A stretch of 64,000 nucleotides of DNA from Kitasatospora phosalacinea (GTDB lineage: Bacteria > Actinomycetota > Actinomycetes > Streptomycetales > Streptomycetaceae): the NCBI RefSeq assembly GCF_000716545.1, contig NZ_JNWZ01000036.1, forward strand, positions 6,139 through 70,138. The letters run 5' to 3'. A program made the translations under genes and the position numbers. Of this stretch, positions 42,663-50,241 are shown in pieces. The notes under the pieces were generated by a model. That model ran no database searches. It was not told where the DNA came from and saw only the letters and a list, made by a program, of their open reading frames with translations. Numbering within the stretch: position 1 is the first letter of the stretch; the number at the start of each line of letters is the position of its first letter.

Positions 42663-43460
42663 TCACAGGTGGCGGGTGGCCAGGGTCAGCCGGTCCCGGG
42701 CGTCGAACAGCGCGTCCCGGATCGTCTGCTCGCGGCCCGGCGTCAGCCGCGCCACCGGCACCGACACCGACACCGCGTCCCGGGCCGGGGTGCGGTACGG
42801 GATCGCCACGCCGAAGCAGCGCAGCCCCAGCGTGTTCTCCTCCCGGTCCACCGCGTAGCCGCGGTCGCGCACCTCGGCCAGTTCCCGGATCAGCTCCTCC
42901 CGGTCGGTGTGGGTGTGCTCGGTCAGCGGCTCCAGCCGCTCGGGCAGCAGCCGCCGCACCGCCTCGTCGCCCAGCGTCGCCAGCAGCGCCTTGCCGTGCG
43001 AGGTCGAGTACGCGGGCAGCCGGCGCCCGATCCGGGTGAACGGGCGCAGGCTGTGCTGGGACTGACGGGTCGCCAGGTACACCACGTTCGCCCCGTCCAG
43101 CCGGGCCAGGTGGATGGTCTCCCCGGTGTCCTCCGCCAGCACGTCCAGCGCCGGGCGGGCCGCGGCCACCACCGCGTCCCCGTCGATGTACGAGCTGCCC
43201 ACCAGCAGCGCCCGCACCCCGATGCCGTACCGGGTGCCGGTGGCGTCCGTCTCCACCCAGCCCAGCTCGGCCAGCGTGCGCAGCAGCATGTACAGGCTCG
43301 ACTTCGGGTAGCCGGTCTGCTCCTGCACCTCGGCCAGGCTGTGCATCCCCGGCCGGCCCGCGAAGTACTCCAGCAGCTCCACCGTCCGCACGGCGGACTT
43401 CACCTGGGCGCCGCCGCCCGGGCTGGTGCCGCCCCGGGCGGCGTTGGTCGGCGAGGGCAT
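42663..43460 (-). CDS. IclR family regulator of the pectin/galacturonate locus
   Basis: A 265-residue IclR protein. The winged helix (about 19-80) contains VKSAVRTVELLEYFAGRPGMHSLAEVQEQTGYPKSSLYMLLRTLAELGWV. The effector domain has ETIHLARLDGANVVYLATRQSQHSLRP, LPAYSTSHGKALLA and the C-terminal VSVSVPVARLTPGREQTIRDAL. The ATG at 43460 has an AAGG-type ribosome site; the frame could extend upstream to 43505, but that would place coding sequence over its own operators. It lies between the lyase and semialdehyde dehydrogenase genes, and matching motifs occur at all promoters of the locus. KdgR, the pectin repressor of enterobacteria, is also an IclR protein. Confidence 0.92.
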   Translation of the reverse strand: MPSPTNAARGGTSPGGGAQVKSAVRTVELLEYFAGRPGMHSLAEVQEQTGYPKSSLYMLLRTLAELGWVETDATGTRYGIGVRALLVGSSYIDGDAVVAAARPALDVLAEDTGETIHLARLDGANVVYLATRQSQHSLRPFTRIGRRLPAYSTSHGKALLATLGDEAVRRLLPERLEPLTEHTHTDREELIRELAEVRDRGYAVDREENTLGLRCFGVAIPYRTPARDAVSVSVPVARLTPGREQTIRDALFDARDRLTLATRHL

Positions 43461-43499
43461 CCTTGACCCCTTCTGTCCCGCGGCGTATCGTCCCGCGAA

Positions 43500-43534
43500 G
43501 TTCAAATAGTTGACTGCCGTTCAGCATACTGAAC
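43500..43534. promoter_or_regulatory. double IclR-type operator between iclR and the semialdehyde dehydrogenase gene
   Basis: GTTCAGCATACTGAAC (43519-43534) is a perfect copy of GTTCA-N6-TGAAC; GTTCAAATAGTTGACT (43500-43515) is a second copy with two mismatches. The TTGACT (43510-43515) inside the second copy can act as a -35 for the plus-strand gene. Two sites next to the regulator gene suggest autoregulation as well as control of the divergent gene. Confidence 0.75.
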
Positions 43535-43633
43535 AATCGAGGGTCGGTGGACCGTCCGGCTCCACAGCGGGCCGCACACCGCCGCGCTACCGGACGCTAC
43601 CCGACCCCGGCACCCCACGAGGAGGCCCGCGTC

Positions 43634-45109
43634 ATGACCGCCGAAGCCCGCCCCGGCGCCCCCGTCCCCAGCACCGACCCGCGCACCGGGACCGTCCGCG
43701 CCCACCCCGCCCGCGAAGCCGGCCCCGCCGACGTCGACCGGGCCGTCACCGCCGCCGCCCGCACCCTCGACGCGCTCGCCGACCGCCCCCGCCGGGCCGC
43801 CCTGCTGCACACCGCCGCCGACCTCCTCGACGCCGCCCGCCCCGAGATCCTGGCCGCCGCCGACGCCGAGACCGCCCTCGGCGAGACCCGCCTCACCGGC
43901 GAACTCGCCCGCACCACGCACCAGTTGCGCACCTTCGCGGAGACCGTCGCGGACGGCGGCTACCTCGGCGTCCGGATCGACCGGGCCGACCCCGCCACCG
44001 GCCGCCCCGACCTGCGCCGCACCAAGGCCCCGCTCGGCGTCGCCGCCGTCTTCGCCGCCGGCAACTTCCCGCTCGCCTTCAGCGTCCCCGGCGGCGACAC
44101 CGCCAGCGCCCTCGCCGCCGGCTGCCCCGTCGTCGTCAAGGCCCACCCAGGCCACCCCGGGACCGGCGAACTCTGCGCCCGCCTGCTGCGCCGCGCCGCC
44201 GAGCGCGTCGGCCTGCCCGCCGACGTCCTCGCCACCGTCCACGGCTTCGCCGCCGGCACCGCCCTCGTCCGGCACCCGCTCACCGCCGCCGTCGGCTTCA
44301 CCGGCTCGCTGCGCGGCGGCCGCGCCCTGCACGACCTCGCCGCCGCCCGCCCCCGCCCCATCCCCTTCCACGGCGAACTCGGCAGCCTCAACCCGGTCGT
44401 CGTCACCGAACGCGCCGCCGCCACCCGCGCCGAGGAGATCGGCGCCGGCCTCGCCGCCTCCTTCACCCTCGGCCGGGGCCAGTTCTGCACCAAACCCGGG
44501 CTCGTCCTCGTCCCCGCCGGCCACCCCGCCCTCGAGAAGGCCGCCGTCGCCGCGGCCGCCCAAGCCCCCGCCGGGCCCCTGCTCGACCCGCGCATCCGCG
44601 ACGGCTACCTCACCGGCGCCGCCCACCGCGCCGCCCTCCCCGGCGTCGAGGTCCTGCTGGCCCCCGGCCCCGCCCCCACCCCCGAAGCCCCGCTCGCCGT
44701 CCGCCCCGGCATCCTCGCCACCACCGCCGACGACCTCCACGAGGACCTCCTGGAGGAGTGCTTCGGCCCGCTCACCGTCCTGGTCCGCTACCGCGACCAC
44801 ACCGACCTGCACGCCGTGCTCACCCGGCTCCCCGGCACCCTCACCGCCACCCTCCACCACGCCCCCGACGAACCCCCCGCCGACACCCGCGCCCTGCTCG
44901 CCCGCCTCACCCCCCTCGCCGGCCGACTCGTCCTCAACTCCTGGCCCACCGGCGTCGCCGTCACCCCCGCCATGCAGCACGGCGGCCCCTACCCCGCCGC
45001 CACCACCCCCACCACCTCGGTCGGCACCGCCGCCATCCACCGCTGGCTCCGCCCCGTCACCTACCAGGACGCCCCGCAGGACCTCCTCCCGCCCGAACTC
45101 CGCGACTGA
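43634..45109 (+). CDS. 2-oxoglutarate semialdehyde (2,5-dioxovalerate) dehydrogenase
   Basis: A 491-residue aldehyde dehydrogenase of the NADP-linked ketoglutarate semialdehyde dehydrogenase group. The active-site Cys285 is in TLGRGQFCTKPGLVLV and Glu248 in PFHGELGSLNP. GVAAVFAAGNFPLAFSVPGGDTASALAAGCPVVVKAHPGHPGT is diagnostic for this group rather than for generic aldehyde dehydrogenases. NSWPTGVAVTPAMQHGGPYPA near the C-terminus is a further signature. It oxidises the KdgD product to 2-oxoglutarate, closing the galacturonate pathway. AGGAGG-type sequence precedes the ATG at 43634. Confidence 0.92.
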   Translation: MTAEARPGAPVPSTDPRTGTVRAHPAREAGPADVDRAVTAAARTLDALADRPRRAALLHTAADLLDAARPEILAAADAETALGETRLTGELARTTHQLRTFAETVADGGYLGVRIDRADPATGRPDLRRTKAPLGVAAVFAAGNFPLAFSVPGGDTASALAAGCPVVVKAHPGHPGTGELCARLLRRAAERVGLPADVLATVHGFAAGTALVRHPLTAAVGFTGSLRGGRALHDLAAARPRPIPFHGELGSLNPVVVTERAAATRAEEIGAGLAASFTLGRGQFCTKPGLVLVPAGHPALEKAAVAAAAQAPAGPLLDPRIRDGYLTGAAHRAALPGVEVLLAPGPAPTPEAPLAVRPGILATTADDLHEDLLEECFGPLTVLVRYRDHTDLHAVLTRLPGTLTATLHHAPDEPPADTRALLARLTPLAGRLVLNSWPTGVAVTPAMQHGGPYPAATTPTTSVGTAAIHRWLRPVTYQDAPQDLLPPELRD

Positions 45110-45153
45110 GCCTCCGCGACCGACCCTCCGCGACCGAGCTTCCGCGATCGAGC
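45098..45153 (+). repeat. four 14-bp tandem repeats across the stop of the dehydrogenase gene
   Basis: Units of the form CTCCGCGACCGAGC occur at 45098-45111, 45112-45125, 45126-45139 and 45140-45153 with one to three changes. The first includes the TGA stop. The 108-bp gap to the PPTase gene is otherwise featureless and marks the boundary between the catabolic locus and the biosynthetic cluster. Confidence 0.85.
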
Positions 45154-45217
45154 CTCCCGGCGGGCCCTCCCGGCCGGTCCTCCCGGCGCCGGAAGCGGGC
45201 GCAGGGCCCCCGGCGCG

Positions 45218-45919
45218 CTACCCGTGCCCGTCGGCCGACGAGCCGGCGCGGGGCCACGCCCAGCGGCGGGCGGTGACGCGGAACGGGGCGGTGCCGGCGA
45301 GGGCGACGGCGGCGTGGTAGCCGGGCGGGGCGGGGACGGGGGCGACGCGGTAGGCCAGGGACCAGGCGTCCTCGGGGGCGGGGGCGGGGGTGTCTTCGAG
45401 GGGGACGCGCAGGCCCTCGACGAGGCGCCCGCCGTGCGCCTTGACCAGGGCCTCCTTGCCGGCCCAGAGGCGGGCGAAGCACCCGGCGGGGTCGGCGGCG
45501 GAGCGGACGCGGCGGGCCTCCTCGGGCGGGAAGTAGCGGTCGGCCAGCGCGGCGGTGTCCGTGCGGGGCAGGACGCGTTGGATGTCGACGCCGACCGGGC
45601 GGGCGGGGGAGAGGGCGACGAGGGCGAAGGCGCCGGAGTGGGAGAGGTTGAACCGGGGACCGTCGCCGGGGAGGGCGGGTTTGCCGTGCGGGCCGTGCCG
45701 CCAGCGGAGTTCGGCGGGGGCGGTGCCGAGCCGTTCGGCCAGCAGGCGGCGCAGGGCCGCGTGGGCCAGGACGTAGCGGCGGCGGGTGTCGGCGTCGCGG
45801 CAGGTGTCGGCGCGCAGCCGCTCGGCGGGGGAGAGGTCGGCGAGCAGGGGGGCGAGGGGGAGGCCGGGGCCGGGGTCGGGGACGAGGTGGAGCAGGACGG
45901 TGTCCTGACGGGAGGTCAT
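45218..45919 (-). CDS. 4'-phosphopantetheinyl transferase (Sfp type)
   Basis: A 233-residue PPTase. PVGVDIQRV (about 108-116) is the metal-binding P2 motif, with Gln where Glu is common, and FARLWAGKEALVKAHG (about 148-163) is the P3 motif with the conserved WxxKEAxxK. RHGPHGKPAL and FNLSHSGAFALVAL are the P1 region. It transfers phosphopantetheine from CoA to a serine of carrier proteins. As the last gene of the long operon, overlapping the oxidase gene by 4 bp, it presumably activates the four carrier domains encoded in this cluster. Confidence 0.93.
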   Translation of the reverse strand: MTSRQDTVLLHLVPDPGPGLPLAPLLADLSPAERLRADTCRDADTRRRYVLAHAALRRLLAERLGTAPAELRWRHGPHGKPALPGDGPRFNLSHSGAFALVALSPARPVGVDIQRVLPRTDTAALADRYFPPEEARRVRSAADPAGCFARLWAGKEALVKAHGGRLVEGLRVPLEDTPAPAPEDAWSLAYRVAPVPAPPGYHAAVALAGTAPFRVTARRWAWPRAGSSADGHG

Positions 45920-47007
45920 CGCGGCGCCGCCAGGCGGACCGCCGAGCGGTCCAGGGCGGGGAGCGACGGGCGGCCGGTGAGGGCCATGGTGTGGGCGAGC
46001 TCCTCGGTGGCCAGGCCCAGCACCCCCGCCACGCCGTCCGCGCCGCCGGCCGCCAGGCCCCACAGGACGGGGCGGCCCAGCAGGACCGCCCGCGCGCCGA
46101 GCGCCAGGGCCGCGAAGGCGTCCGCGCCGCCGCGCACCCCGCCGTCGAACAGCACCGGGCAGGCCCCGCCGACCGCGTCCACCACCTCCGGGAGCGCGTC
46201 CAGCGCGGCCGGGGCGGCGTCGAGCTGGCGGCCGCCGTGGTTGGAGACCACCACCGCGTCCGCCCCGTGCTCGACCGCCAGCCGGGCGTCCTCGCCGGTC
46301 AGGACTCCCTTCAGCACCAGCGGCAGCGGGCTGAGCCCGCGCAGCCAGGCCAGGTCGGACCAGGTCACGGACGGGTCGACGGCCTCCGCCGTGTGCACCG
46401 CGAGCGCCGAACGCCCCGGGCCGGGACGGTGGGCGGAGGCCATCAGCGCCGGGTCCAGGTTGACCGCGCGCACGTCCGGCGGGATCGCGAAGCCGTTGCG
46501 GGCGTCCCGGTGGCGGCGGCCCAGGCGGGGGGCGTCCACCGTCAGCACCAGCGCCCGGTAGCCGGCCGCCGCGGCCCGGTCGACCAGGCCCGCCAGCACC
46601 TCCCGGCGGCGCAGCCAGTACAGCTGCAGCCAGCACGGCCCGGACGCCGCGGCCGCGACCTCCTCCAGCGTGCGGGAGGCGAACAGGCTCACCACGTACA
46701 GCGCCCCCGCCCGCCCGGCGCCGCGCGCGGTGGCCAGCTCCCCGTCCGGGTGCAGCAGCCGGTGGTACGCGGTGGGCGCGACGCCCACCGGGGTGGCCAG
46801 CGGGGCGCCGAACAGCTCCGTCGCCGGGTCGGGGGCCGAGACGTCGACCAGCACCCGGGGCCGCAGCGTCACCCGCCCGAAGGCCCGCCGGTTCGCGCCG
46901 AGCGCCCGCTCCGCGCCCGCCCCGCCCTCGACGAAGTCGCGGACGGCGGACGGGATCCGGCGGTACGCGCGGGCGCGGTAGTCGGCCAGCCGCAGCGGTT
47001 CGGTCAC
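45916..47007 (-). CDS. hmaO: FMN-dependent alpha-hydroxy acid oxidase, probable 4-hydroxymandelate oxidase
   Basis: A 363-residue TIM-barrel flavoprotein of the glycolate/lactate oxidase family. Key residues are present: the N-terminal Tyr of DYRARAYRRIPSAVRDFVEGGAGAE, Tyr130 in WLQLYW, Lys233 in LVLKGVLT, the catalytic His257 and Arg260 in SNHGGRQLD, and GGVRGGADAFAALALGARAVLLGRP for the FMN phosphate. 4-Hydroxymandelate synthase is encoded in the same operon, and in glycopeptide clusters the paired oxidase makes 4-hydroxybenzoylformate, so that role is the best call. The start is the GTG at 47007, overlapping the upstream stop. Confidence 0.85.
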   Translation of the reverse strand: MTEPLRLADYRARAYRRIPSAVRDFVEGGAGAERALGANRRAFGRVTLRPRVLVDVSAPDPATELFGAPLATPVGVAPTAYHRLLHPDGELATARGAGRAGALYVVSLFASRTLEEVAAAASGPCWLQLYWLRRREVLAGLVDRAAAAGYRALVLTVDAPRLGRRHRDARNGFAIPPDVRAVNLDPALMASAHRPGPGRSALAVHTAEAVDPSVTWSDLAWLRGLSPLPLVLKGVLTGEDARLAVEHGADAVVVSNHGGRQLDAAPAALDALPEVVDAVGGACPVLFDGGVRGGADAFAALALGARAVLLGRPVLWGLAAGGADGVAGVLGLATEELAHTMALTGRPSLPALDRSAVRLAAPR

Positions 47008-47654
47008 CGGGACACCTCGGCGGCCAGCTCCCACCACGGACCGGTGCCCGGCCGCGCGGGGCCGGTGAGGGCCGGCCGGACGACGCGCTCGCCCGGCAGC
47101 GGGTCGCCGAACAGCAGCGCCACCCCCCGGCTGACCTCCGGCACCGCCACCGGGACGCCCGGGTCGTACGGCAGCCAGTCCTGCTCGACCACCAGCAGCA
47201 GCGCCCGCCGCAGCCCGGCCGTGTCCGCGTACGCGGTCAGCAGCCGCAGCGCGGTGGCCGCGGCCGTGCCGTCCGGGCCGGTGACGGCGAAGGACAGCGG
47301 GCCGCCCGGGCAGACGTGGGCCAGCCGGCAGGCGGTGGCCCGGCCCGGGGCCAGGTCCGGGACGGAGTGCGCGAGCACCAGCAGGTCGACCTCCTCGCCC
47401 GCCGGGACGACCTCCCGGACCAGCGCCTCGGCCATCTCCCCGTACGACTGCCCGCCGGGCGGCAGCCCGGCGGGGGCCGGCAGGCCGTACGGGGACAGCA
47501 GGTCGGCCAGGTAGCGGCGCAGCCGGGCCGCGTGCACCGGGTCGGCGGCCAGCGCGGACGGTTCCGGGAAGACCAGCCGGGCCGCCCGGCGCACCCCCCA
47601 GGCCCCCGGTCCGGCGGCGGGCAGGACCGGCGGCAGGAGGGCGCGGACGCTCAC
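47004..47654 (-). CDS. degenerate KAS III/thiolase-fold-like protein
   Basis: A 216-residue protein that I do not recognise with certainty. The segment EVDLLVLAHSVPDLAPGRATACRLAHVCPGGPLSFAVTGPDGTAAATALRLLTAYADTAGLRRALLLVVEQD (shown in parts here by feature) follows the order of KAS III N-domain elements: a strand ending in VLAHS, the active-site helix and the strand LLLVVEQ. At the active-site position the sequence reads VTGPDGTAA, so the cysteine is missing. It is translationally coupled to a free ACP gene (GTGA overlap) and to the oxidase gene. A structural partner or decarboxylating/acyl-binding role is possible; condensation activity is unlikely. Confidence 0.55.
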   Translation of the reverse strand: MSVRALLPPVLPAAGPGAWGVRRAARLVFPEPSALAADPVHAARLRRYLADLLSPYGLPAPAGLPPGGQSYGEMAEALVREVVPAGEEVDLLVLAHSVPDLAPGRATACRLAHVCPGGPLSFAVTGPDGTAAATALRLLTAYADTAGLRRALLLVVEQDWLPYDPGVPVAVPEVSRGVALLFGDPLPGERVVRPALTGPARPGTGPWWELAAEVSR

Positions 47655-47911
47655 GCGTCCGCCAGCAGGTGGCCCGCGACGTACGCGGCCAGCGAGCCGA
47701 CGGTGGCGAAGTCGTCCCGGCCGAGGTCCTCCACGCTGATCTCCAGGCCGAGGCGCTCCTCCAGTTCCAGGACGAGTTCCAGCCCGGTGGTGGAGTTCAG
47801 CCCGAGGGCGTCCAGCAGCTCGGTGCCGGCGTCCGCGCCGGTCACCTCGCGCTTGAGCACGACCGGCAGCAACTCGCAGATGGCGGAGACCAGTTGGTCA
47901 CGGGAAGTCAT
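47651..47911 (-). CDS. acyl carrier protein
   Basis: An 86-residue free-standing carrier protein. The phosphopantetheine site is Ser40 in LGLNSTTGLELVLELEE, followed by the typical helix II/III pattern (RLGLEISVEDLGRDDFATVGSLAAYVAGHL). It lies between a KAS III gene and the degenerate KAS III-like gene, so it is probably the acceptor or donor for the KAS III step. One of three free ACPs in this operon. Confidence 0.9.
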   Translation of the reverse strand: MTSRDQLVSAICELLPVVLKREVTGADAGTELLDALGLNSTTGLELVLELEERLGLEISVEDLGRDDFATVGSLAAYVAGHLLADA

Positions 47912-47944
47912 CGGGGTGAGTCCTTCGGACGGAGGGGAGGGGAA

Positions 47945-48883
47945 TCAGTGCTGGAGGACCATGGCGGCGAACGCCGCGCCGCGCCCGGCGCCCGCCGCGG
48001 CCATCACGTACGGTTCGCCCGGGCGCAGCAGGCCGCGCTGCCGGGCGGTGCGGTGGTTGAGGAAGTGGTCGGCGCAGAAGACGTGCCCGACCGTCGGCAC
48101 GTGGTCGAGCACCACCCGCTCGCGCGGGTAGCCGAGGATCCGGCAGACCTGGTGCCAGGCCACCCGGTTGACGTTGTGCGGCAGGACGGCCGTGACCCGC
48201 TCCAGCGCCACTCCGGCCCGCTCGACGGCCGCGCGCACCGCCGCCGCCAGCGCCTCGCCGTAGATCCGCTGGAACTCCGACTCCAGCTCCGCGCGGTCCC
48301 GGACGGTGTCGAACTCGCCGCGCAGGTCGACGGCGTACGACAGCACCCGGTCGCGCCCGCCGGACGCCGAGACCAGGCAGGCCCCGGCGCCCTCGCCGAA
48401 GAAGGAGCTGCCCGGCACCGCCGCGGCCTCCGGCGTGAACGCCTTCTCCCCGGCCAGCACCAGCGCCAGCGCGTCCGGGTCGCCGTCCGCGGCCAGCAGC
48501 CGGCCCGCCGCGTCGATCGCCAGCAGGCCCGAGGCGCAGGCGTGGTGGCCGACCGCGAACACCGGCACCCCCGGGTCCAGGCCGAGCTCCGCGCACAGCT
48601 CCCGCACCGGGTCGTGCGGGTACGGGACGACGGTCGGGAAGGAGCGGGCGTGCAGCACGTAGCGGACCAGGTGCTCCCGGCCGCTCAGCGCCCCCAGCCC
48701 GGCCGCCGCGCCGCGCAGCAGGTCCAGCAGGCTGCCGCCCGCGTCCCGGCTGACCTCGCCCAGCCCGTGGTAGCGGCGGAAGATCCGCACCTGCATCGGG
48801 GTCAGCCCGAGCTCCCCGGCCAGCGCCTCGATCGGGACCCGGCCGGACGGCAGGTGGTCGGAGACCGCGAGCAGCGACGTCAC
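47945..48883 (-). CDS. 3-oxoacyl-ACP synthase III family protein with altered active site
   Basis: A 312-residue KAS III-type protein. The nucleophile Cys116 is in VGHHACASGLLAID, and His236 in VLPHNVNR fits the second catalytic residue. The third, normally Asn in a GN motif, is replaced: the sequence reads TVGHVFCADH (His267). PGSSFFGEGAGACLVS and the N-terminal dimer region are normal. Loss of the Asn suggests acyl transfer or a different nucleophile rather than classical malonyl-ACP condensation. The GTG at 48883 overlaps the stop of the condensation-domain gene. Confidence 0.85.
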   Translation of the reverse strand: MTSLLAVSDHLPSGRVPIEALAGELGLTPMQVRIFRRYHGLGEVSRDAGGSLLDLLRGAAAGLGALSGREHLVRYVLHARSFPTVVPYPHDPVRELCAELGLDPGVPVFAVGHHACASGLLAIDAAGRLLAADGDPDALALVLAGEKAFTPEAAAVPGSSFFGEGAGACLVSASGGRDRVLSYAVDLRGEFDTVRDRAELESEFQRIYGEALAAAVRAAVERAGVALERVTAVLPHNVNRVAWHQVCRILGYPRERVVLDHVPTVGHVFCADHFLNHRTARQRGLLRPGEPYVMAAAGAGRGAAFAAMVLQH

Positions 48884-50241
48884 CGCGCCGCCCCCGCGGC
48901 GGCGGGCCCGGCGGCCCGGTCCGCCGCCAGGAAGCCGAGCGCGGTCTCCACCGCCAGTTCCTCCACCGTGCGGGCCAGCGTCTCGGCGTCGGCGGGACAG
49001 ACGTGCCGGGTGTCCGTCAGGACCTCCATCAGCAGCCCGCCCGGCGCGTCCGTGAACTGCCCCTGCAGGATGCGTTCCGCCAAGTCCGCGCGCCGCACCC
49101 AGCGGAAGGCGCCGCGCGCCCGGGCGGCCCGCAGCTCCTCGGCGGTGGCCGCCCGCTCCGCCGGCGGGTGGCCGCTGCGGTCGTTGAAGAAGCACCGCAC
49201 GTCCAGGTCCTCGCCGCGCTCCGCCGCGACCCGGGCGATCAGCTCGTTCAGCCGCTCCGGGTGGAAGTACGCGTGCTTGTAGGCCGTCAGGGTCGCCCGG
49301 CCGGCCGCCGCGACGGCCGTCGGCACGTCGCCGTCGCCCAGGTCCAGGACGGTGATCCCGGCCTGCGCGGCCATGCACACCACCCCGGCCAGCGACGAGC
49401 GGAAGCGGTTGTTGACCACCGGCCGCAGCACCACCGGGTGCGCCGCGCCGATCCGGCGCAGCGCCAGCGCGTACAGCGCCAGCAGCACGGTGCGGGTGTC
49501 GGCGCCGGTGCGGGCGGCCACCACCGGCAGGGCCAGCGGCAGGGCGGGGGAGAGGAACTCGCCCGTCCAGTGGCTGGGTTCGCGCGGATCGGCGGACGGG
49601 GGGAACCGGCGGGCCGGCACCGTGCGCAGGATCCGCTCCCAGTGCCGCAGCGCCCGGTCGTTCTGCCGCAGCCCCGCCGCCGACCCCTGCCAGGCCGCCT
49701 GCTCCAACTGCTGCATCCCGGCCACCGGACCGTCCGCCCGCTCCCGCACCTCGCGCAGCATGATCTCCCCGCCCGCGGCGTCCGTCACCAGGTGGCTCAC
49801 GATGCTGACCAGGTGCGTCGGCGACCCGCCCGCCCGCACCACCGCCATCCGCACCGGCCACTGCCCGGCGTGGTCGAACGGCCGCTCCCGGTAAAGCCGT
49901 TCCACCTCGGCGGCCAGCGCCGCCGGATCGGTCCCGGCCGGCGCGTCGTACACCTCCAGGCCGATCCGGCCGGACGCGAACAGCTCCTGCGCCGGGTGCC
50001 CGTCCGGGCCGAAGCGCAGCCTGGTCCGCATCGACGGGAACCGGCCCATCAGGTAGCGCAGCTCCGCCGCCACCGCCCCGACCGTGCTGCCCGCCGGGAG
50101 GACGGCCGTCCCGCCGATCGGCAGCGAGTCGCGCTGCGCCACCATCGCGTGCCAGATCTCCCACATGCCCCAGGAGAGCTCGCCGACGCCCGCGCCGTCC
50201 CCCGCGAAGTCCACCTCGATCCGCTCGGAGGGGCCCGTCAC
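48880..50241 (-). CDS. stand-alone condensation-domain (acyltransferase-like) protein
   Basis: A 453-residue protein of the CoA-dependent acyltransferase/NRPS condensation superfamily. The HxxxD motif is SIVSHLVTDAAGGE, with the presumed catalytic His150 and structural Asp154. Other landmarks are WGMWEIWHAM near the start and ADTRTVLLALYALALRRIGAAHPVVLRPVVNNRF in the second half, followed by a DFGD-like segment. No carrier or adenylation domain is attached. It could join a carrier-bound acyl group to an alcohol or amine. GTG start overlapping the ligase stop. It may work with the ACPs and ligases encoded next to it. Confidence 0.85.
   Translation of the reverse strand: MTGPSERIEVDFAGDGAGVGELSWGMWEIWHAMVAQRDSLPIGGTAVLPAGSTVGAVAAELRYLMGRFPSMRTRLRFGPDGHPAQELFASGRIGLEVYDAPAGTDPAALAAEVERLYRERPFDHAGQWPVRMAVVRAGGSPTHLVSIVSHLVTDAAGGEIMLREVRERADGPVAGMQQLEQAAWQGSAAGLRQNDRALRHWERILRTVPARRFPPSADPREPSHWTGEFLSPALPLALPVVAARTGADTRTVLLALYALALRRIGAAHPVVLRPVVNNRFRSSLAGVVCMAAQAGITVLDLGDGDVPTAVAAAGRATLTAYKHAYFHPERLNELIARVAAERGEDLDVRCFFNDRSGHPPAERAATAEELRAARARGAFRWVRRADLAERILQGQFTDAPGGLLMEVLTDTRHVCPADAETLARTVEELAVETALGFLAADRAAGPAAAGAAR

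Noticed and set aside
43460..43505. Longer start for the pectin IclR regulator at 43505 (TTG)
   Set aside because: It would place coding sequence over one of its own operator sites, while the ATG at 43460 has a ribosome site and precedes the conserved domain at a normal distance.
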